Both the position numbers and the translations under genes were made by a program. Positions 34,732 through 43,246 of a DNA stretch of 64,000 nt are shown piece by piece. Where the stretch lies: positions 124,001-188,000 of the forward strand of contig JADCGF010000003.1 of NCBI GenBank assembly GCA_020249145.1, given 5' to 3'. Position 1 is the stretch's first letter. Every line of letters begins with the position of its first letter. The notes under the pieces were generated by a model. The model was not told the DNA's origin. It worked only from the letters and a program-made list of their open reading frames with translations, and did no database searches. The DNA comes from Roseomonas sp. Its GTDB lineage: Bacteria > Pseudomonadota > Alphaproteobacteria > Acetobacterales > Acetobacteraceae.

Positions 34732-35623
34732 ACGCGTTCTGGTCACGGGGGCTTCGGGTTTCATTGGGCAACACATGCCGGCGCTGCTGCGCGCGCACGG
34801 ATACGAAACCCACATCACGGCGCGCGGCACCTTGCCGGAAACCGCGGGCATCACCGCGCATGGCGTTGACCTGTTGCGCCAGGATGAAGCGCAGCGCCTG
34901 ATCAAGGATCTCCGCCCCGCTATCATCATCCATACCGCCTGGTATGTCGCGCATGGGCGCTTCTGGACGGCGCCGGAAAATACCGATTGGCTGGAAGCTT
35001 CCACCGCACTCGCGGCCTATGCGGCGGAAGCCGGCACGCGGCGCTTCGTGGGAATTGGCACCTGCGCCGAATACGCGACCGAAGCGGGCAATGACGCCTT
35101 CCCCTGGCCGGAAACCCGGCCCATCGCCCCCGCCACACCCTATGGTGAGGCGAAGGCCGCGCTGGCGGCACGCCTGGCTGCAATGGCTGAAGCCCGCGCG
35201 CGTTTCGGCGTTGCCTGGGCGCGGCTGTTTCATTTGTTCGGCCCCGCCGAGAACCCTGCGCGGCTGGTGCCTTCCATCATGCTCGCCCTGCGTGAAGGCC
35301 GCGAAGCGCAGTGTTCTTCCGGGCGAGCCGTGCGCGATTTCATGAGCACCCAAAACGCCGCCGCTGCCATTGCGGCACTTGCGACCAGCCAGGTTACCGG
35401 GCCGGTCAATATCGGCTCTGGCGCGCCGATCAGCATTGCCGCCATGGCGCGGCTGATCGCGCAAATTGCTGGCCGGCCCTATCTACTGCGGCTCGGGGTT
35501 TTGCCGGATCGGCCCAATGAACCAGCCTATATGGTGGCGCATACCGGGCGGCTCAGGCGGGAAGTGGATTTTAACTCGTCGGTTTCCCTCGTAAGTGCCT
35601 TGTCCTCTTACGCAAATGATTGA
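34724..35623 (+). CDS. NAD(P)-dependent sugar-nucleotide epimerase/reductase
   Basis: 299-residue extended SDR. The cofactor loop is ERVLVTGASGFIGQHMPALL. The active site appears as FVGIGTCAEYATEAG (Thr/Cys region) and the YGEAKAALAA YxxxK helix. The C-terminal half has VAWARLFHLFGPAENPARLV and VRDFMSTQNAAAAI, typical of GDP/dTDP-sugar 4-reductases and epimerases. The ATG overlaps the end of the RmlC-like gene, so GT41, RmlC-like and this gene form one translationally coupled unit. Exact sugar unknown. Confidence 0.87.
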   Translation: MAERVLVTGASGFIGQHMPALLRAHGYETHITARGTLPETAGITAHGVDLLRQDEAQRLIKDLRPAIIIHTAWYVAHGRFWTAPENTDWLEASTALAAYAAEAGTRRFVGIGTCAEYATEAGNDAFPWPETRPIAPATPYGEAKAALAARLAAMAEARARFGVAWARLFHLFGPAENPARLVPSIMLALREGREAQCSSGRAVRDFMSTQNAAAAIAALATSQVTGPVNIGSGAPISIAAMARLIAQIAGRPYLLRLGVLPDRPNEPAYMVAHTGRLRREVDFNSSVSLVSALSSYAND

Positions 35624-35760
35624 ATTTGTGAGCCGCGAAAACTCACGGTATTGAAAGCCACACTTCAGATCACTGCTCTGAAACCTGACGCGGAATGTTT
35701 TTTGTGGACTACAAATGATAAGGCTGATAACAAACCGATGAGTCTGGCGGAGACTTCTAA

Positions 35761-36681
35761 ATGACGAACGGTTCGGCAAATAAGTTAAATTGGTTAAAAG
35801 AAAATAGGCTTGTCAAAATTTTTGCGCTGGCTGTAGCTTTTTTTTTAATGATTTATTTAAGTTCCCTTCATTCTTCTCTACCCTGGTTCTTGGGATTGTT
35901 TGATTTGGCAAAAGGGATTAGTTGGCCGCTCGCGCTAATTTTCATCGCATTTCTATTTCGGAATGAGATCGGCGGTCTGTTGGAGCGCGTAAGGGAGGCG
36001 GGGCCGACCCAGGTAAAGTTCGACGCCAAGCCACCCCCGCAACCGCAAAAAGATGTCGCCGCTGAAGTTCACAGGACACGCCAAGATCCTGCCAAAATTC
36101 TCGGGAGCCAAGAGGGAGCGGCGGACGGCACAACTATTAAGACTGGCGAGTCACCGGCTGACCAATCCCACAATTTGGATGGTGGGCCTAACACAGACAC
36201 GCCAAAGGTTCCTCAAGATGTCAAGCTTAACGATCTGCCGGGAGTATCGCGGACTGCGGAGCAGATTAACCTCGAGCGTCTTCTTCATTTGGGATTGAAG
36301 ACCCATAGTATTTTACCAAAGTTGCATGTTGATTTTTTGATACATTTACTCGCTAAGTCGCAGCTCTCTATCGAATTTGAGAAAATATATCGTAGCATTT
36401 ATGGAAGCCAATTGAAAGGTTTGCGGCGCCTGCACGAAAGAAAGAAAGTATCTCTTTCCGAGGCGCGGGAGTTTTTCCACTCAGTAGTCGTTGAGAATGC
36501 GGATTTTTATACTGAAGCCTCTTTCGTCCCATGGCTGGACTTCTTGATCCGGGCCGGTCTGATAAGGCAATTCGAGTCTCTAACGAGCAATGACGGACCA
36601 CATTTGCGGGTCACAGCTTTCGGGGAAGATTTCCTTCGTTATATTTTTGAATGCCGCTACAATGAGGACTTACCCCGCTAG
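35761..36681 (+). CDS. AT-rich orphan membrane-anchored protein
   Basis: 306-residue protein without a recognised family. Two N-terminal hydrophobic segments (IFALAVAFFLMIYLSSL and WPLALIFIAFLF) are followed by FRNEIGGLLERVREAG, a membrane-proximal helix seen in various bacterial membrane proteins of unknown role. A polar linker of about 80 residues follows, then an alpha-rich C-terminal domain (about 165-306) that includes FIHLLAKSQLSIEFEKIYRS-like helices and ends VTAFGEDFLRYIFECRY. Codons are visibly AT-rich (ATT, TTA, AAA, TTT) unlike all neighbours, which suggests recent transfer. GGAG precedes the ATG. A defence or stress role cannot be shown. Confidence 0.75.
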   Translation: MTNGSANKLNWLKENRLVKIFALAVAFFLMIYLSSLHSSLPWFLGLFDLAKGISWPLALIFIAFLFRNEIGGLLERVREAGPTQVKFDAKPPPQPQKDVAAEVHRTRQDPAKILGSQEGAADGTTIKTGESPADQSHNLDGGPNTDTPKVPQDVKLNDLPGVSRTAEQINLERLLHLGLKTHSILPKLHVDFLIHLLAKSQLSIEFEKIYRSIYGSQLKGLRRLHERKKVSLSEAREFFHSVVVENADFYTEASFVPWLDFLIRAGLIRQFESLTSNDGPHLRVTAFGEDFLRYIFECRYNEDLPR

Positions 36682-36745
36682 CTAACCATAGCTTGGGGGG
36701 GTAGATTTCTTTGAAAACACCTCTGGAGTTTCTTGAGTGTAGACC

Positions 36746-37216
36746 TCAAATTCGTTGATGCAGCGCGCAAACCAGCGTGAATAATTGCCGCGCGGTATCA
36801 AAATCAAGCGCAACCCGCCCCGCAAGCCGCGCGCGCAGCAATTCCGCGCCTTCATTATGTAGCCCGCGCCGGCCCATATCTATGGCCTGCACACGGGACT
36901 CCGGGCCGCTTTCCGTAACCGCCTGTTCATGCGCTTCCACCACCATGTGGTAGTCCTTGATCAATCGGCGGAAGGGGCCAAGGGCGAGTGCCAGCACATG
37001 CAGCGTGGCGCCATCTTTATTGCGGATATCAAACACCAACCGGCCTTCACGCACCGCAAGCCCCAGCACATAAGGCCCGCGCGGCAGGCCATCGGGGTCG
37101 AAGCGGTTATGGTGCAGTAAATCTGCAATCGCCTGGCGCCGATCGGCTTCCGCATAGGCGGAAGGTGCCGGCGCTTCTTCGGGCAATTCAACGCGGATCA
37201 GGCGCTGTTCAGGCAT
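36746..37216 (-). CDS. UPF0262 family protein
   Basis: 156-residue alphaproteobacterial protein of UPF0262; function unknown. Family motifs are QRLIRVELPEE at the start, DRRQAIADLLHHNRFDP, RLVFDIRNKDGATLHVLALA, PFRRLIKDYHMVVEAHEQA and a C-terminal TARQLFTLVCALHQRI. Start ATG at 37216 gives the normal N-terminus and overlaps the DUF983 stop by eight bases; an upstream GTG at 37228 is possible. It is probably co-transcribed with DUF983. Confidence 0.88.
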   Translation of the reverse strand: MPEQRLIRVELPEEAPAPSAYAEADRRQAIADLLHHNRFDPDGLPRGPYVLGLAVREGRLVFDIRNKDGATLHVLALALGPFRRLIKDYHMVVEAHEQAVTESGPESRVQAIDMGRRGLHNEGAELLRARLAGRVALDFDTARQLFTLVCALHQRI

Positions 37217-37658
37217 CCGGCTTGCCACCCCGCGGCACTACCCCGCCTTCATCCCCTGTCATGCCAAGATGCATCATCCAGCCAAGCGTCGCACCCTTGA
37301 TGGGGCGCAGCAGCAGCGTGCAGATAATGGCAAATAGCGGCAGCCAGATCACCATATGCAGCCAGATCGGCGGCATATAGGCCCTTTCGATCCAGAGCAC
37401 GGGCGGCACCAGCACATGCCCCGTGATTAGGATGGTGAAATAGGGCGGCGCATCATCGGCACGCAGCCGCCCGGTTGGCGCGCCGCAATTCTCGCACTTA
37501 TGGGCCACGCGCAAAAACCCCGCGAAAAGCCGGCCCTGGCCGCAGACCGGGCAAAGCCCCTTCAGCCCGCGCAACAAGCCATCCCGCGTGCTGGGCGGCT
37601 GATAGGGCAGGGCAGGCGGCGTGCGATCCGGTTCCCAACGCATTTCTGTTCCAATCAT
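37209..37658 (-). CDS. DUF983 membrane protein
   Basis: 149-residue protein of DUF983. It opens with a zinc-binding pair of CxxC motifs: LKGLCPVCGQGRLFAGFLRV and HKCENCGAPTG. The family signature ADDAPPYFTILITGHVLVP follows, with two hydrophobic helices (HVLVPPVLWIE and MVIWLPLFAIICTLLLRP). Its C-terminus is short and charged. The ATG at 37658 is used; the frame runs seven codons further. In many alphaproteobacteria this gene lies beside NUDIX or cytochrome-related genes; here it leads a pair with UPF0262. Function unknown. Confidence 0.88.
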   Translation of the reverse strand: MIGTEMRWEPDRTPPALPYQPPSTRDGLLRGLKGLCPVCGQGRLFAGFLRVAHKCENCGAPTGRLRADDAPPYFTILITGHVLVPPVLWIERAYMPPIWLHMVIWLPLFAIICTLLLRPIKGATLGWMMHLGMTGDEGGVVPRGGKPDA

Positions 37659-37761
37659 GGCCGCGCTGACGCGGCACATTGCAGCGCAGCGTTAGGCCCG
37701 AAATCGGCCCCAATCAAGCATGGCTTGCGGCGCGCTACCCGCTGCGCCCAAAATACCGCCC

Positions 37762-38415
37762 ATGAATGAACGCATCCTGCTGATCAACCCGAATTGCAGC
37801 CTAAGCTGCACCCAGGGCATTGCCGCCGCTATCGCCCCCTTCGCCGCCCCCGGCCTGCCGCGGATAGAAGTGACGCGCCTGGAAGAAGGCCCCCCCGCCA
37901 TCATCACCTGGCGGGATTGGTACGGCGTGGCTGAACCGCTCTGCCGGCGCGTCGCTGCCGAACCCGCCGAAGCTTACATTATTGGTTGCGTTTCCGACCC
38001 GGGCATTGAAGCGGTGCGGATGGTCACCGACAAGCCCGTTTTCGGCCCTTTGCGTTGTTCCATCGCCGCCGCGTTGAACCGCGCCGAGAATTTCGGCATG
38101 ATCGCCTTCACCGACAAGTCCAAGCCGCGCCAGCGCCGGGTTTTGCAGGCGATGGGGGTGGAGGCGCGGATGGTGGCTTCCATCGCGCTCAATCTGGATA
38201 TGGAAGTGCTGACAGACCCGGTGGCGCCGCGCGCGCGCATCCAAGAAGTGGCACGGGAATTGGTGGCACGGGGCGCGGAGAGCGTGATCCTTGGCTGCGC
38301 TGGCATGGCGCATCACCGTGCGGCGGCGGAAGATGCTTGCGGCGTGCCGGTGATTGAACCCAGCCAGGCGGCGGCGGCGCAGGCGATTCTGGCGGTGGTA
38401 GCAGCGCGCGGGTAG
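37762..38415 (+). CDS. Hydantoin racemase-like Asp/Glu racemase family protein
   Basis: 217-residue protein of the Asp/Glu/hydantoin racemase superfamily. It opens RILLINPNCSLSCTQGIA (canonical INPNxS). The two catalytic cysteines lie in IIGCVSDPGIEAV and VILGCAGMAHH. The length fits HyuE-type hydantoin racemases. No hydantoinase or carbamoylase genes are adjacent, so the role may be allantoin or other racemisation. Start placed at the ATG that gives the family N-terminus; 14 upstream codons are ignored. Stands alone. Confidence 0.85.
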   Translation: MNERILLINPNCSLSCTQGIAAAIAPFAAPGLPRIEVTRLEEGPPAIITWRDWYGVAEPLCRRVAAEPAEAYIIGCVSDPGIEAVRMVTDKPVFGPLRCSIAAALNRAENFGMIAFTDKSKPRQRRVLQAMGVEARMVASIALNLDMEVLTDPVAPRARIQEVARELVARGAESVILGCAGMAHHRAAAEDACGVPVIEPSQAAAAQAILAVVAARG

Positions 38416-38780
38416 CGCATCGAGTACATGAAAACAACCTGTGGTGGTAATCGCCTGTTCTTTGATCAAGCTGAATTTTATTTCATGTGCCGAGCGTGAG
38501 GATTTGCTGCATTTGGGTCGTTTGCGACGATATTTGAATTGCATGTTAATCAACAATAAAGGATAAATCTTTTATGGAAGAATCAGCTTCTAGCTGTCTT
38601 TGCTGATCCTATGGCTTTGTTTGCTAGGCCTTCGGTAAGGCTTGGTGGTCAGAAATGGGTGTGTGGTTGCCGCAAGGGCCTTTGCTGGGCTCCCTGGTTT
38701 TCTTTTCCTGGACGCTCGGTCAAGGCCGCCCGAGCCCGCCCTGTCGGGGGCGACAATGCAGCGGCTGAAGGAGTTTGGTC
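38416..38780. other. AT-rich non-coding region upstream of the RTX gene
   Basis: 365 bases without a supportable gene, clearly AT-richer in the middle (38520-38580). TTGAAT at 38533 and TAAAGG/ATAAAT stretches 17-25 bases later are possible but weak promoter elements. A 10-codon frame from the ATG at 38574 is not supported. The end carries AAGGAG as the ribosome-binding site of the RTX gene. Confidence 0.4.
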
Positions 38781-41700
38781 ATGAGTGGTTTCGTCGATAC
38801 AGTTCTTGGTCCGGGCGATGATACCTTCGCTGGTACCATCAATAATGATCGGGTGGTTGACCAAGGCGGGAATGACAGCATCCTTGGTATTGACGGCAAT
38901 GATTCCCTTGATGGTGGTTCGGGCCTTGATACGATTGATGGCGGTATCGGCAATGACACGCTGTTGGGTGGCGCTGATAATGACTCGCTCATGGGCGGCA
39001 ATGGCGATGACAATTTAAACCCAGGCAGCGGCAACAATGTGACTTATGGCGGTAGTGGCAATGACATTGTTTCTGCTTCCGCCAGTGGTAACAATACCGT
39101 CTATGGTGAAGATGGCAACGACAATATCCAAATTTCAAGCGCTGGGACTTCCTATCTTGATGGCGGCAATGGCGATGATTTGCTTAGCCTCGTTGGCGTC
39201 GAAGGCAATAATACGCTGATCGGCGGCGCCGGTAATGACACACTGTTTTCGAGTTCTAACTTCAGCCCCAGTTTTGGTCACGATAGCCTGGTGGGTGGTA
39301 CGGACAATGATATTGTTGACTATCGTTTTTCATTCTTTGGTGGCGCGGTTTCCGTCAATCTCGGGAATGTTGGCGGCCGGCAGACCACGGGCGCTGCCGG
39401 CAATGACACGCTGAGCAGCATTGAGGGTGTCTATGGGGGCTTTGGTAATGACACACTGATTGGCGATAGTAATGCCAATACGCTGATGGGGCGGGCTGGG
39501 CATGACAGCCTTGTCGGCGGCAATGGCAGTGACTGGGTCATCTACAGCGAGGCTTCCGCAGAGGTCACGGTTGACCTTGGCGCGGGGCGCGCGTTCGGCG
39601 CGGATGGCAATGACAGCCTTAGTGGCATCGAGAATGTCCTGGGTGGTGCCGGCAATGACACCATTCTGGGTGACAGCCTGGCCAATGTGCTGGATGGTGC
39701 CGCCGGCAATGACACGTTGGTTGGCGGCGATGGCGCCGATACCCTGGTGGGCGGCAATGGCCATGACAGCCTGACCGCTGGGATCGGTCTTGATTCGCTG
39801 CTAGGCGATGCCGGTAATGACACGCTGCTTGCGGGCGGGACCAACACTCAGCAGCTCAGTGGCGGCGATGGTGACGATAGCCTGCAGGGCGGGGGCGGCG
39901 CTTTCCAGACCCTCTCTGGCGAAGCCGGGAATGACACCCTGCTCGCGGGCGGGGCCGGCAATCAGAATCTCTATGGCGGCGATGGTGCCGATAGCCTGCA
40001 GGCCGGGAACCAGATCAATCAGTTGCTCTTTGGCGATGCAGGTAATGACACGCTGCTCGCGGGCGGGGCCAGCTTTCAACAGCTCAGTGGCGGCGATGGT
40101 GACGATAGCCTGCAGGGCGGAAGCGGGAGCGCGAACAATCAGTTCCTCCTTGGCGAAGCCGGGAATGACACGCTGGTCGCGGGCGCGGGCAACGATCGGT
40201 TGCTCTTTGGCGGCAACGATGCCGATAGCCTGCATGGCGGGAACGGCGCTGGCCAGTACCTCTCAGGCGATGCCGGTAATGACACGCTAACCGGCGGTAA
40301 CGGATCCGGCCAGCAATTGAGTGGTGGCGATAACGATGACTGGTTGCAAGCCGGGACAGGTAACAACCAGAGCCTAGCTGGCGACGACGGGAATGATACC
40401 CTTTTCGGGGCGGGAAACAATCAAAACCTCGACGGTGGTAATGGCCATGACAGCATAGTGCAAGGGACGACCAGTGCAGTCCTCTCCGGCGGTGCCGGCA
40501 ATGATACTTTCCTCGGCAGTGACCTGGCTCAGGCCACTGTTTACACCGATGATGAAGCAGGCTTGCTGTCTGGAGATGACAGCTTCCACGGAGGCAACCT
40601 TAACGAAGAGGTCTATGGCGGGCTCGGCAATGATGTGCTTTCGAGCCGCGGCGGCAATGATGTTGTCTTTGGTGACGGCGGCAATGATACCCTTGATGGC
40701 GGCGCTGGCGATGATACCCTTGATGGCGGCTCGGGCATTGACTTCGCGAGCTATGCGGATGCGGTATCAGGTGTTGATGTTCGGCTCAATGCTAGTGCCC
40801 TTGGTGGGGGGGGCAATGATGAGCTGCAGAACTTTGAAGGGCTGATTGGCTCCAACTTCGCAGATACGCTGATCGGCAATGCCAGCCCCAATACGCTTTA
40901 TGGCGGTGACGGGTCTGACTCGCTTGTCACCGGCGGCGGTATTGGTGGTGACTGGCTCGATTACGGTGCCGGCAATGATACGTTTGATTTTGTTGAGGGT
41001 TTCACCACCGGCAACCTGACGCTGTTGGGCGGCGCGGGTGGCAATGACCGCCTGAACCTTGGCGAGGGTTGGGTGGCCGGTATCCCCACTACCAATGACT
41101 GGATCAATTTCCAGAATACGGTTGCTGGCGTTACCGTCACCATGTTCACCCAGGGTTGGGAAGATGTTGTGTGCTTCGCCGACGGCACGCGGATTGTCAC
41201 GCCAAATGGCGAAGACGTGGTGGAAAATCTGCGCGCCGGAGACATGGTGCTGGCGATGCGTAACGGTCAGGCCGGGTTTGAACCTTTGCGCTGGGTTGGC
41301 TTCATGGATATCGCCGTGCCGCGCAATGCAGCCATGGCGGCAAAAACCGCGCCCATCCTGATCAAGGCTGGTGCCATCGCGCCTGGCATGCCGGCACGTG
41401 ATTTGCGCGTCAGCCCGGATCACGCGATGGAAATTGATGGCCACCTGATCCCGGCGAAGCATTTGGTGAATGGCAGCAGCATCATCCAGGAAATCTGGTG
41501 CCGGCGCGTGCGCTACTTCCACCTGGAACTTGAAGCGCATGGGCTGCTGCTGTCGGAAGGCACTTGGTCTGAGAGCTATTTGGATGATGGCAATCGGCAT
41601 GCCTTCAACAATGCGGCGCTGACCGGGCTGTTCCTGGATTTCGAAGCCGGGCGGTCCAAGGGCGAATATGACCACATGGCTTGCCTGCCCGTGCTGCGTC

Positions 41701-41789
41701 AGGGGCTCAAGCTTGATGAAATCCATGGGCGGATTGCGCTGCGGGCTGAGGAATTGGCGCGCGGGGAAAAGGGCCGGAAGCGCGGTTGA
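38781..41789 (+). CDS. RTX calcium-binding repeat protein with C-terminal Hint domain
   Basis: 1002-residue, probably secreted acidic protein. Residues about 1-750 are glycine/aspartate-rich RTX repeats (GGxGNDTL types) that bind calcium in beta-rolls, with some non-repeat spacers (for example SVNLGNVGGRQT and DVRLNASALG). From Cys798 a Hint (intein/hedgehog-like) domain begins: VCFADGTRIVTPNGEDVVEN, then LRAGDMVLAM, DLRVSPDHAMEIDG and a long C-terminal tail. Such Hint domains can self-cleave. No signal peptide is present, consistent with type I secretion, but no secretion genes are nearby. AAGGAG eight bases before the ATG fixes the start. Confidence 0.9.
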   Translation: MSGFVDTVLGPGDDTFAGTINNDRVVDQGGNDSILGIDGNDSLDGGSGLDTIDGGIGNDTLLGGADNDSLMGGNGDDNLNPGSGNNVTYGGSGNDIVSASASGNNTVYGEDGNDNIQISSAGTSYLDGGNGDDLLSLVGVEGNNTLIGGAGNDTLFSSSNFSPSFGHDSLVGGTDNDIVDYRFSFFGGAVSVNLGNVGGRQTTGAAGNDTLSSIEGVYGGFGNDTLIGDSNANTLMGRAGHDSLVGGNGSDWVIYSEASAEVTVDLGAGRAFGADGNDSLSGIENVLGGAGNDTILGDSLANVLDGAAGNDTLVGGDGADTLVGGNGHDSLTAGIGLDSLLGDAGNDTLLAGGTNTQQLSGGDGDDSLQGGGGAFQTLSGEAGNDTLLAGGAGNQNLYGGDGADSLQAGNQINQLLFGDAGNDTLLAGGASFQQLSGGDGDDSLQGGSGSANNQFLLGEAGNDTLVAGAGNDRLLFGGNDADSLHGGNGAGQYLSGDAGNDTLTGGNGSGQQLSGGDNDDWLQAGTGNNQSLAGDDGNDTLFGAGNNQNLDGGNGHDSIVQGTTSAVLSGGAGNDTFLGSDLAQATVYTDDEAGLLSGDDSFHGGNLNEEVYGGLGNDVLSSRGGNDVVFGDGGNDTLDGGAGDDTLDGGSGIDFASYADAVSGVDVRLNASALGGGGNDELQNFEGLIGSNFADTLIGNASPNTLYGGDGSDSLVTGGGIGGDWLDYGAGNDTFDFVEGFTTGNLTLLGGAGGNDRLNLGEGWVAGIPTTNDWINFQNTVAGVTVTMFTQGWEDVVCFADGTRIVTPNGEDVVENLRAGDMVLAMRNGQAGFEPLRWVGFMDIAVPRNAAMAAKTAPILIKAGAIAPGMPARDLRVSPDHAMEIDGHLIPAKHLVNGSSIIQEIWCRRVRYFHLELEAHGLLLSEGTWSESYLDDGNRHAFNNAALTGLFLDFEAGRSKGEYDHMACLPVLRQGLKLDEIHGRIALRAEELARGEKGRKRG
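39813..40388 (+). repeat. Tandem 114-bp repeats inside the RTX gene
   Basis: GGTAATGACACG-type starts recur at 39813, 39927, 40041, 40161, 40275 and 40389, giving five units of 114, 114, 120, 114 and 114 bases. Each unit encodes 38 (once 40) residues, which split into two halves of about 19 residues such as GNDTLLAGGAGNQNLYGGD and GADSLQAGNQINQLLFGDA. DNA identity between units is high, so recent duplication or conversion is likely. Confidence 0.85.
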
Positions 41790-41881
41790 AGCCAAGACCC
41801 GCCGGGACGCTGTTGGCAGCTTCCAAACACGGGCGATGCGTCCCCGAAGCCTTTCCGCGACCAATCTGCTAAACTCGATGC

Positions 41882-42400
41882 ATGGCAGCGCGCACGATTC
41901 GCATCCTCGGGCTTGATCCCGGCCTTCAGCATACCGGCTGGGGGCTGATTGAATCCGATGGCTATCGGCTGCGCTTTGTGGCCGAAGGCGTTGTCTCCAC
42001 CTCTGCCCGCGATGCCTTGGGGGATCGGCTGCTGATCCTGCATCAGGGCTTGGCGGAAGCCTTCGCCAATCTCCAGCCCGATGAGGCGGCCGTTGAAAAC
42101 ACCTATGTCGCACGCAATCCGGAAAGCGCGCTGAAGCTCGGCCAGGCGCGGGGCGTGGTGATGCTCGCACCACGCCTTGCTGGCCTGCCGGTTGCCGAAT
42201 ATGGCGCCATGGAAGTGAAGCGCGCCGTGGTCGGCAATGGCCACGCCGCCAAGGAACAGGTGCAGGCCATGGTGCGCCATTTGCTGCCTGGTGTTGCCTT
42301 CCGCCGCGCCGATGCCGCGGATGCACTCGCCATCGCCATCTGCCACGCGCATCATCGGCAAACCCGCGCGAACCTAGCCAAAGGTTACGCCACAGCATGA
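41882..42400 (+). CDS. ruvC: Holliday junction endonuclease RuvC
   Basis: 172-residue resolvase that cuts Holliday junctions. The RNase H-like fold is clear: IRILGLDPGLQHTGWGLIES (first Asp), AAVENTYVARNPESALKLGQ (Glu) and FRRADAADALAIAICHAHHR (final Asp pair). First gene of ruvCAB and overlapping ruvA by four bases. No Shine-Dalgarno is evident before the ATG. No LexA box was found upstream. The codons are typical of the window. Confidence 0.96.
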   Translation: MAARTIRILGLDPGLQHTGWGLIESDGYRLRFVAEGVVSTSARDALGDRLLILHQGLAEAFANLQPDEAAVENTYVARNPESALKLGQARGVVMLAPRLAGLPVAEYGAMEVKRAVVGNGHAAKEQVQAMVRHLLPGVAFRRADAADALAIAICHAHHRQTRANLAKGYATA

Positions 42401-43014
42401 TCGGCAAGCTCACTGGCCGGCTGGATAGCACCCATGAAAGCGGCTGCATCCTGGATGTGAATGGCGTTGGCTATCTGCTTTCCTGCTCTCGCAAGACCCT
42501 CGACGCCCTCTCGGCGCGCGAAGGGCCGCAGCACGTGCTGGTCGAAACCCACCTCAGGCAAGACGCCATCACCCTGTTCGGCTTCGCCGATGCGCAAGAA
42601 CGCGAAGCCTTCCTGGCGCTGATCGAGGTCAAAACCGTGGGGCCGCAAAAAGCCCTCCTGGTCCTCTCCGGCCTCACCCCCACCGAACTCGCCCGCGCCA
42701 TCGCCGCCAAGGAAAGGAAACGCCTCGGCGCCGTGAAGGGCCTTGGCGCTGCCACCGCCAACCGCATCGTGGACGAACCCGCCATGCAAAAATGGGCGGT
42801 CGGACGCACCACCCCCGGCGAAGATGGCGAAGGCGCCATCATTGCCGCGCCCGATGCCAATAGCATCGAAGCAGACGCCATCTCCGCCCTTGTGAACCTA
42901 GGCCTGAAACGCCCGGAAGCGACCACCGCCATCACCCGCGCCGCCAAACGCCTGGGCGCTGAGGCCACCCTCAACGACCTCATCCGGGACGGGTTGAAGG
43001 AGATGGCGCGGTGA
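42397..43014 (+). CDS. ruvA: Holliday junction DNA-binding protein RuvA
   Basis: 205-residue RuvA that tetramerises on Holliday junctions and loads RuvB. Domain I is normal: [47 protein letters not shown]. The two helix-hairpin-helix motifs are atypical: [18 protein letters not shown] has Thr where Gly is usual, and [15 protein letters not shown] lacks the Lys pair of GIGKKT. The C-terminal RuvB-binding domain ([20 protein letters not shown]) is present. It keeps the operon position after ruvC, but codons are strongly C-ending compared with ruvB. Confidence 0.9.
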   Translation: MIGKLTGRLDSTHESGCILDVNGVGYLLSCSRKTLDALSAREGPQHVLVETHLRQDAITLFGFADAQEREAFLALIEVKTVGPQKALLVLSGLTPTELARAIAAKERKRLGAVKGLGAATANRIVDEPAMQKWAVGRTTPGEDGEGAIIAAPDANSIEADAISALVNLGLKRPEATTAITRAAKRLGAEATLNDLIRDGLKEMAR

Positions 43015-43032
43015 TGGGATGGGTCGGCCTGC

Positions 43033-43230
43033 GGGGGCGCTGCCCCCACGCCCCCGCCGGGGAGACAGTGTCTCCCCGGACCCCGCCAATACGGGGCCGT
43101 GTGGGGAGAGGGGCGCGGCGCGCGCGCTGGCCCGGCGCTCCCCCTGTGCCCCTCTCCCCACACGGCCCCATGATGGAGGTCCAGGAGGAGGCATTCCTCC
43201 TGGCGGGGGGGCGGGGGGCAGAGCCCCCCG
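43033..43230. repeat. Cassette of five perfect palindromes between ruvA and ruvB
   Basis: Five inverted repeats with perfect arms follow one another. (1) 43033-43047, GGGGGC/GCCCCC. (2) 43057-43079, 11-base arms starting CCGGGGAGACA around one central G. (3) 43093-43114 with 43148-43169, 22-base arms starting GGGGCCGTGTGG, 33 bases apart. (4) 43181-43203, CCAGGAGGA/TCCTCCTGG. (5) 43212-43230, CGGGGGGC/GCCCCCCG. The composition recalls dispersed GC-rich palindromic units of Rhodospirillales. It separates two genes that normally overlap or abut. Confidence 0.85.
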
Positions 43231-43246
43231 CGGAGCCACCCCACCC

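Noticed and set aside
37228..37228. GTG start adding four codons to UPF0262
   Set aside because: ATG at 37216 gives the usual family N-terminus and a tighter overlap with DUF983.
38574..38606. Ten-codon frame upstream of the RTX gene
   Set aside because: No ribosome-binding site and no conservation evidence; chance ATG.
39813..40388. CRISPR-like periodicity
   Set aside because: The repeats are 114-120 bases and in frame with the RTX coding sequence, with no spacers or cas genes.
41804..41855. GGGACGC/GCGTCCC inverted repeat between RTX and ruvC
   Set aside because: Arms are short, loop long and no T-tract follows, so not called a terminator.
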